64,000 bases of DNA from Phocoena phocoena (taxonomy: Eukaryota; Chordata; Mammalia; Artiodactyla; Phocoenidae): NCBI RefSeq assembly GCF_963924675.1, contig NC_089224.1, positions 66,263,464 through 66,327,463 of the forward strand, written 5' to 3'. The position numbers and the translations under genes are program-made. Positions 58,546 to 64,000 of this stretch are shown in pieces (position 1 is the stretch's first letter; each line of letters starts with the position of its first letter). Under the pieces are notes generated by a model. It made no database searches. It saw only the letters and a program-made list of their open reading frames with translations, and was not told where the DNA came from.

Positions 58546-60469
58546 CAGTGACCCATCTTCTGAATAGCTTTTCTAACTATGGAGAATTTCCATAAATTCT
58601 ACTGCTCCAATGTAGATCTCAGAGTTCAAATCCCCAGCTTCTTTCACAGCTAAATGGACCTTGCATGATCCATTAATCAGATGCACCTATGCAAGATTTT
58701 AATTTCTAAATGACTAATAAAAAATATAAGCTCAGTTCAGTGCTTCCATTTGTTGGCTTGAGTGGTGGCAATGGAACCTGGCTTTGGGGGGCATTCACAG
58801 TGGCAACAGGTCCAATGCTGTCAAGTTCCTGAAGTCTAGGGTGACAGTGGAATTTCCTCATCAAGCTATTTCTGTGGCATGATTTTGGGCATTGTTCCTG
58901 GAAACCCAGCCTCAAGCCTATTTCTCCAGCCAAAAAAGTCCACTACAATCTAATTTAGTTGCATATCCAATTGATTACTTGTCTTCACCCTGCCCCATAC
59001 TACCAGCTATGCTTCTGCCTGGGGGCCTTTGAGTGGGGAAAGGGCATTGTCTACATGTTCACGCTTCCTTCTGTCTTTTTCCTGTAGTCTAAGTTCTTGC
59101 ATTACAGGAGCAGGGAGGATGGATAAAGATAAAAAAGAATGTTCACCTGACTGATGCCTTTGTGGTTCCCCCTCAGAGAGCATTACCCTCTCTGTGGCCT
59201 GGATCTAAATGCTTGTCCTCTGGTGGTGGACTTTTCTATATATGCAAGTGACCAGAGAGCTGTGGAATCTGCACAAGATGTCATTAAAGAATAGCCAAGG
59301 GAGATTCAGTAAAGCATGGTTGAAGGCAGTAAATGGAAAAAAAATCCAACCAGTTTATATTTATGCCTCTGTGAATTCAGGTTGTCTAACATGCTAGTTA
59401 CTGAAGATGCCTCCATTTGAGAGCCCTGTTTGTATATGCGAGTCTCGCTTCCAGCTCCTCACATCCCCCGAACCCATCTGCTGATCTGAGAGGTCCACTC
59501 AGACTTGACTTTACCACCCCACCCCCGACGCCAACATAGTCCATGATAGAACACCCCACAGACTCCAGCTACTGGAGTCCTTGCTTGATGGCTCACCCTC
59601 TTGGTTGGGGTGCTAGCAAGGCAGCTCAAGCCTGGCTACTTGTGAACCCACAGGAAACTGACACAGCTTTGCCCCCACCAAATAGTGAGAGTACAGACTG
59701 CTACACACTTGCATCCTCTCTGCCCTGCCATCTTTTTAAATTTATTTATATAGGTACAGGGCACAGATCAGCAAGCACACTGTATAAATAGAAGCCAAGC
59801 TAAGGAATAAGATGTCAAAAAGACACTTTAGATCTGAGAGTTTCATATTTGGAGCCCTTTTCACATTGTGGGGATTTGGCAAAAAGCAGCTTCCCTTTCC
59901 TCTCCCAAGGGGAGAGGAGGGAAATGCTACAGTACTCTCATCCTTCACCAGCAACACCCCACTCTCAAGATTCTCCTTTCTCGCCCTGATCTTCTCTTAT
60001 ATAAACTAGAGTTGGAAGGGCATGTGGGGCAGAGGATGAGAGTTCCAGAGCCCATTTAACCACTTCTTAATAATCCCTGGAAGAAGTGCCACTTGGTTTC
60101 ATTTCTCTTTCAAATCTGGGGCATTTCATACCTCTTTTATCTCTGAGCACTAGGTCATGTCCCACCAACATTCTGTTACATCCATTCCCTGGATATTTGT
60201 TCTGTGGTCTCTGGACAACAGCTCATGTCCCACTCAGCAGTCTATTACATCCATTCCCTGGATATTTTCCCTCAAATTATTTCTTTCATTTTTTTCTCAT
60301 TCCTTTTCTCTGTTTTCTCTTTCTGAAACTCTCATTATTCAGATATTGGCCTTCCTAGATGTTTTATACAATGTTTTATAATATAATGTAAGGGTTTATA
60401 CTTTCTATATAAAATACATGCACATATAAATTTATGTAACATAATATAATATTTTATATATTTCTCATA
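58546..60469. other. Unassigned, with a 68-bp imperfect tandem repeat
   Basis: No recognised young element. 58735-58935 and 59410-59720 have an old-LTR flavour but I cannot name them. A partial tandem duplication is at 60156-60267. Confidence 0.4.
60156..60267. repeat. 68-bp-period tandem duplication
   Basis: catgtcccac and tacatccattccctggatat recur 68 bp apart (60156 and 60224), with several differences between. Confidence 0.8.
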
Positions 60470-60770
60470 TTTCCCTTTCTTTGGTTTATGCTCTGCTTTT
60501 GGGGAGATTGACTCACCTGAATTTCCAAACTTTCTATTGAGTGTTTTAGTTCTGCTATCATGTTATTAATTTCTAAGGGCTCTTTTATGTTCTCTGAATG
60601 TTCCTTTTTAAATAGCATTCTGACCCTGTTTCCAGGATTTAGTATCATTGCTTATCTCTTTGAAGATATTAATAATAGTTTTATTTTGAAGTTTTCTCTT
60701 CCCTTCATAGTTTAATTTTCCTCCAAGTTATTTTTCTCTCTTTGTGGTTTGTTTGTTTGATCTTTTTCTT
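60470..60770 (-). repeat. Possible old LINE ORF1 remnant
   Basis: The minus strand translates in part to IAELKHSIESLEIQVSQSPQ, a helix pattern like L1/HAL1-type ORF1 proteins. Diverged; no further landmark. Low certainty. Confidence 0.3.
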
Positions 60771-61199
60771 ATTTATTAGAGGCATTCTGCAGCTGTCTGG
60801 TAATATTTAGGTGTCTGCTTATGTTTAATTGTGGTGAGTAAAACAGCTGATAGGAAGATCTGAGTGGGTTTCATTGGAGGGTGATATGGCTGGACTATTT
60901 GTTGGGGGAAACCTCAATATCAGTATCTTAAGTTCTTCCTCTGGGTCAGATATCCCAGAGATAACTCTTCTTCTAATTCTTCCACCTGGAGAGAAAACGT
61001 TTGGTCATAACCATTTCTGGAAGGTAGGTGGGTGAACAGGGTTTGGAGGTAGGGTCCCACTCAGCTTTCAGTGTCTGCATTCATCTACTCACCCTGGTTT
61101 CAGTATGGTACTCTTGCTCTTAACCAGATCTGTGTCATCCAAGTCCAATATACTTCTGTTTTTCCCTTTCCACAGAATAAACATCCATACCTTTGCTAG
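60771..61199. other. Unassigned sequence
   Basis: Left flank of the MLT2 LTR; nothing recognised. Confidence 0.45.
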
Positions 61200-61204
61200 G
61201 GTGG

Positions 61205-61712
61205 TGTGATGGTTAATTTCATGTGTAACTTGACTGGACTAAGAGATGTTTAAATAGCTGGTAAAACATTACTTCTAGATGTGTCTGTAAGGGTGTCCCT
61301 GAAAGAGGTTAGCATTTGAATTGGTGGACTGAGTGAAAAAGATCACCCTCACCAATGCAGGTGGGCATCATCCAATCTGCTGAGGGCCTGAATGAGAAGA
61401 AAATGTAGAGAAAGGGTGAATTTACTCTTTGCTTGAGCTGGGACATCCATCTTCTCCTGCTCTTGGACATCCGTATCCTGGTTCTTAGGCCTTTGGACTT
61501 GGACCAGGTGGATCCTTTGGCTCCCCTGGTTCTCAGGTTTAGGTTTGGACTGGAACTCTACCACTGGCTCTCTGGGGCCTCCAGCTTGCAGACAGCAGAT
61601 CATGGGACTTCTCAGCTTCCATAATTGCATGAGTCAATCTCTCATAATAAATCTCTTTCTGTATATGTACATATACTTTTGGTTCTGTTTCTCTGGAGAA
61701 CTGACTAATAGA
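61205..61712 (+). mobile_element. MLT2-like solo LTR of an ERVL endogenous retrovirus
   Basis: Begins tgtgatggttaatttcatgt and ends ggagaactgactaata plus ga, with gatgtgtctgtaagggtgtc, aattgcatgagtcaatctct and aataaatctctttctg in the expected order. A 5-bp TSD ggtgg lies at 61200-61204 and 61713-61717, the size expected for ERVL. No internal genes. A 93-codon minus-strand frame across it is chance. Confidence 0.88.
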
Positions 61713-61717
61713 GGTGG

Positions 61718-62333
61718 GGAGGACAAGTCATCCATAGCATGGGGTATGGAGGGGATCGAGGAAGGTAGTGCTTCCCAAATGGCTTTCTAACCCTCCTTAT
61801 TTTAAGCCACCCTCTTCATGCCCATTTCTAATGTTACCTGGTGTCACCATCTCCTGGACTGTTGATGGTGTTGCAAAATTAACCAAGCCAGCTTCAAATC
61901 TGACTTCCTTTGATCTGCTTAGTCAGTTTTTATTTTTCCATCTTCTTTCTAGCTTCTAAAACCTTGTTGTTGTCTCCTCTCCCATTTTCCATATTCTTAA
62001 ATGTTCATACATTTGTAAATAATATCTATCTACTCATTGTGGTTTTTATGTGGTTTCTGGAGAAGCAAAATTTGGATGAGTATGTTCAATCCACCATCTT
62101 TACCCAGAACTTTAATCTAGAAGCCTACATCCAACTGAACTATTTTTTATGACAGATGTTTTCAAAGGTTTGGAGAATAGACCTCTCTAGATCTTTGCTG
62201 AAAAAGGTTACTAAAGGATATATTTCAAAAATCAGGAAACTAAAGCTTGAAGGAAAGCATGGACTGCAAGAGTCAATAGACTTGGGGGCCTGGTGGAGAT
62301 CCAGGTGGATGCCACCTATGGGGAAGTTATTCC
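61718..62333. other. Unassigned sequence
   Basis: Spacer between the LTR and an L1; nothing recognised. Confidence 0.45.
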
Positions 62334-62361
62334 CTTCTGGAAGAATGTGGGGATGTCTTTG

Positions 62362-62850
62362 TTTTTTATTATTTATTTTTTTATTGAAGTATCGTTGATT
62401 TACAATGTGCTAATTTCTGCTGTACAGCAAAGTGACTCAGTTATACACATATATAAGTCTTTTAAAATATTTTTGCCATTATGGTTTATCCCAGGAGATT
62501 GGATATAGTTCCCTGTGCTATACATTAGGACCTTGTCATTTATCCATTCTAAATATAATAGTTTGCATCTGCTATCCCCAAACTCAGTCCATCCCTCTCC
62601 CTCTCCCCTGCTTGGCAACCACAAGTCTGTTCTCTATGTCTATGAGTCTGTTTCTGTTTTGTAGATAAGTTCATTTGTGCCATATTTTAGATTCCACATA
62701 TGAGTGATACCATATGGTATTTATCTATCTCTTTCTGACTTATTTCACTTAGTATGATAATCTCTAGGTCCATCCATGTTGCTGCAAATGGCATTATTTC
62801 ATTCTTTTTTTAATGACTGAGTAGTATTCCATTGTATATATGTACCACAT
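62362..62850 (-). mobile_element. L1 LINE 3' end with long TSD
   Basis: Antisense: tttattgaagtatcgttgat, cattaggaccttgtcattta, ccattgtatatatgtaccac. A perfect repeat of up to 28 bp (starting cttctggaagaatgtgg) lies at 62334-62361 and 62851-62878. About five bases of it could belong to the L1, so the true TSD is 23-28 bp. Confidence 0.95.
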
Positions 62851-62986
62851 CTTCTGGAAGAATGTGGGGATGTCTTTGGCCCAGTATGGAAACTTAGCAA
62901 AGAGACAGAAGGCAGCCCCCACTATAAAGCATTTCCAAAGCTAGAGTGAAGGAAGCCACCCCAGTCCACTGCCTGGTTCTGGAATG

Positions 62987-63068
62987 AAGCCTAGAGGTGA
63001 GGGAATCAGTTTCCCCAGTTCTCTGCCAAGCCTAGAGGTGAGGGAATCAGTTTTCCCACGGAACATCC
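62987..63068. repeat. 41-bp tandem duplication
   Basis: aagcctagaggtgagggaat recurs 41 bp apart at 62987 and 63028; the second halves differ. Confidence 0.88.
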
Positions 63069-63507
63069 CCATTCCCCACCACCATGAGAGAAATTCTGCA
63101 TCCAATGAGTTAGATATCCAGAAGTCTAATTTGAACCTGGGTGAGTGAATAAATAAAACCTCCTCATAACAAAATAAGTTTAAAATGTGCATATAAAGTT
63201 GTCAAATGGGTCATGAAAAAAACCACCTTTTCACTTTGGGAGGAGTTATGGGGGCTCCAGCAATTCAGAAACAATATGTCTCACTTAAAAGTTTCTCTCT
63301 GTTTCTTTTTCTTGGAAGACACATTTACTGGACACAGACAGACTTGCCCCTCAGGCTATGTTATAACCAGGGCCCAAGATACCTTCCTTTAGCCTCTAGA
63401 AACACAGTCCTGTAAGATGCCTCTTGATATATTCCATTCCATTTTGTTTGCTCCACCTCAAGTATTGTCAAATAAAGATTTCTATTTTAATCCTAAAACT
63501 ATCTTCT
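63069..63507. other. Unassigned sequence
   Basis: Nothing recognised. Confidence 0.45.
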
Positions 63508-64000
63508 TTGTTTTAAATTTAAGTATATAGTTGATTTTAAATATTATATTAGTTTCAGGTACAGCATAGTGATTCAGTATTTTTACAGATGATACGCCAT
63601 TAAAGGTTATTACAACATAATGGCTATAATTCCCTGTGCTATATAATATATCCTTCTTTCTTATCTATTTTATACATAGTAGTTTGTATCTCTTAATTCC
63701 ATACCCCTAATTTGCTCCTCCCCCTTCCCCATCCCCGTTGGTAACCACCAGCTGGTTTTCTATATCTGTGAGTCTGTTTCTGTTTTACATATACATTCAT
63801 TTGTATCATTTTTTTAGATTCTACATATAAGTGATATCATACAGTATTTGTCTTTGACTTATTTCACTAAGCATAATATTCTCTATCTCCATCCATAAAA
63901 AAATTTCATTTTTTTAATGGATGAGTAATAGTCCATTTATATAAATATATATATATATCTTACCACATCTTCTTTATCTATTCTTCTGTTGATGGGCCTT
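63508..64000 (-). mobile_element. L1 LINE 3' end, cut by the window edge
   Basis: Antisense: agtatatagttgattttaaa, ctataattccctgtgctata, ggtaaccaccagctggtttt, atggatgagtaatagtccat. Continues past the window. A short TATA repeat at about 63944-63958. Confidence 0.85.

Overview
The window is 64 kb of mammalian nuclear DNA, almost certainly from a cetacean and most likely a toothed whale. The evidence is the repeats: tRNA-derived SINEs of the artiodactyl/cetacean CHR type (heads such as GGGCTTCCCTGGTGGCGCAG and GGGACTTCCCTGGCRGTCCA), including a short-tailed form ending in GCGGTAC next to the poly-A, plus cetartiodactyl L1 copies. The species call is inference; no marker gene is present.

I find no functional protein-coding gene, exon with splice sites, or structural RNA gene. 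The window reads as intergenic or intronic sequence built from layers of transposable elements. The oldest layer is MIR, L2, MER-type DNA transposons and MaLR/ERVL LTRs. Above it lie mid-aged L1M copies. The youngest layer is cetartiodactyl L1s and CHR SINEs, many still flanked by target-site duplications (TSDs).

Layout: 0-10 kb holds scattered SINE, L1 and MIR copies in unassigned sequence. 10.7-11.4 kb is a solo gammaretrovirus-like LTR with a 4-bp TSD. 11.7-19.8 kb holds an L1M end, an LTR split by a 5'-truncated L1, a composite SINE and an L2 end. 19.8-23 kb is comparatively repeat-poor. 23-32 kb holds SINEs, an LTR, and a run of antisense L1M/HAL1-like sequence. 32-39 kb is mostly old small repeats around unassigned sequence. 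39.2-45.7 kb is an L1 nested inside an older L1, the inner copy keeping recognisable but broken ORF1 and ORF2. 50.7-53.6 kb is a stack: an L1M host invaded by an MLT1-like LTR (itself hit by a SINE and carrying a 76-bp tandem duplication), then by a 5'-truncated processed pseudogene with perfect 15-bp TSDs, then by another SINE. 54-64 kb holds further LTR, MIR, SINE and L1 copies, the last L1 running off the end.

No undescribed biological system was found. The notable observations are insertion structures: L1-in-L1, a probable SINE 3' transduction, a two-unit SINE within one TSD pair, an L1 with an internal microhomology-type deletion, and a retrocopy whose source gene I could not name. Repeat family names come from recognised consensus motifs, not from a database run; boundaries of ancient copies are approximate.
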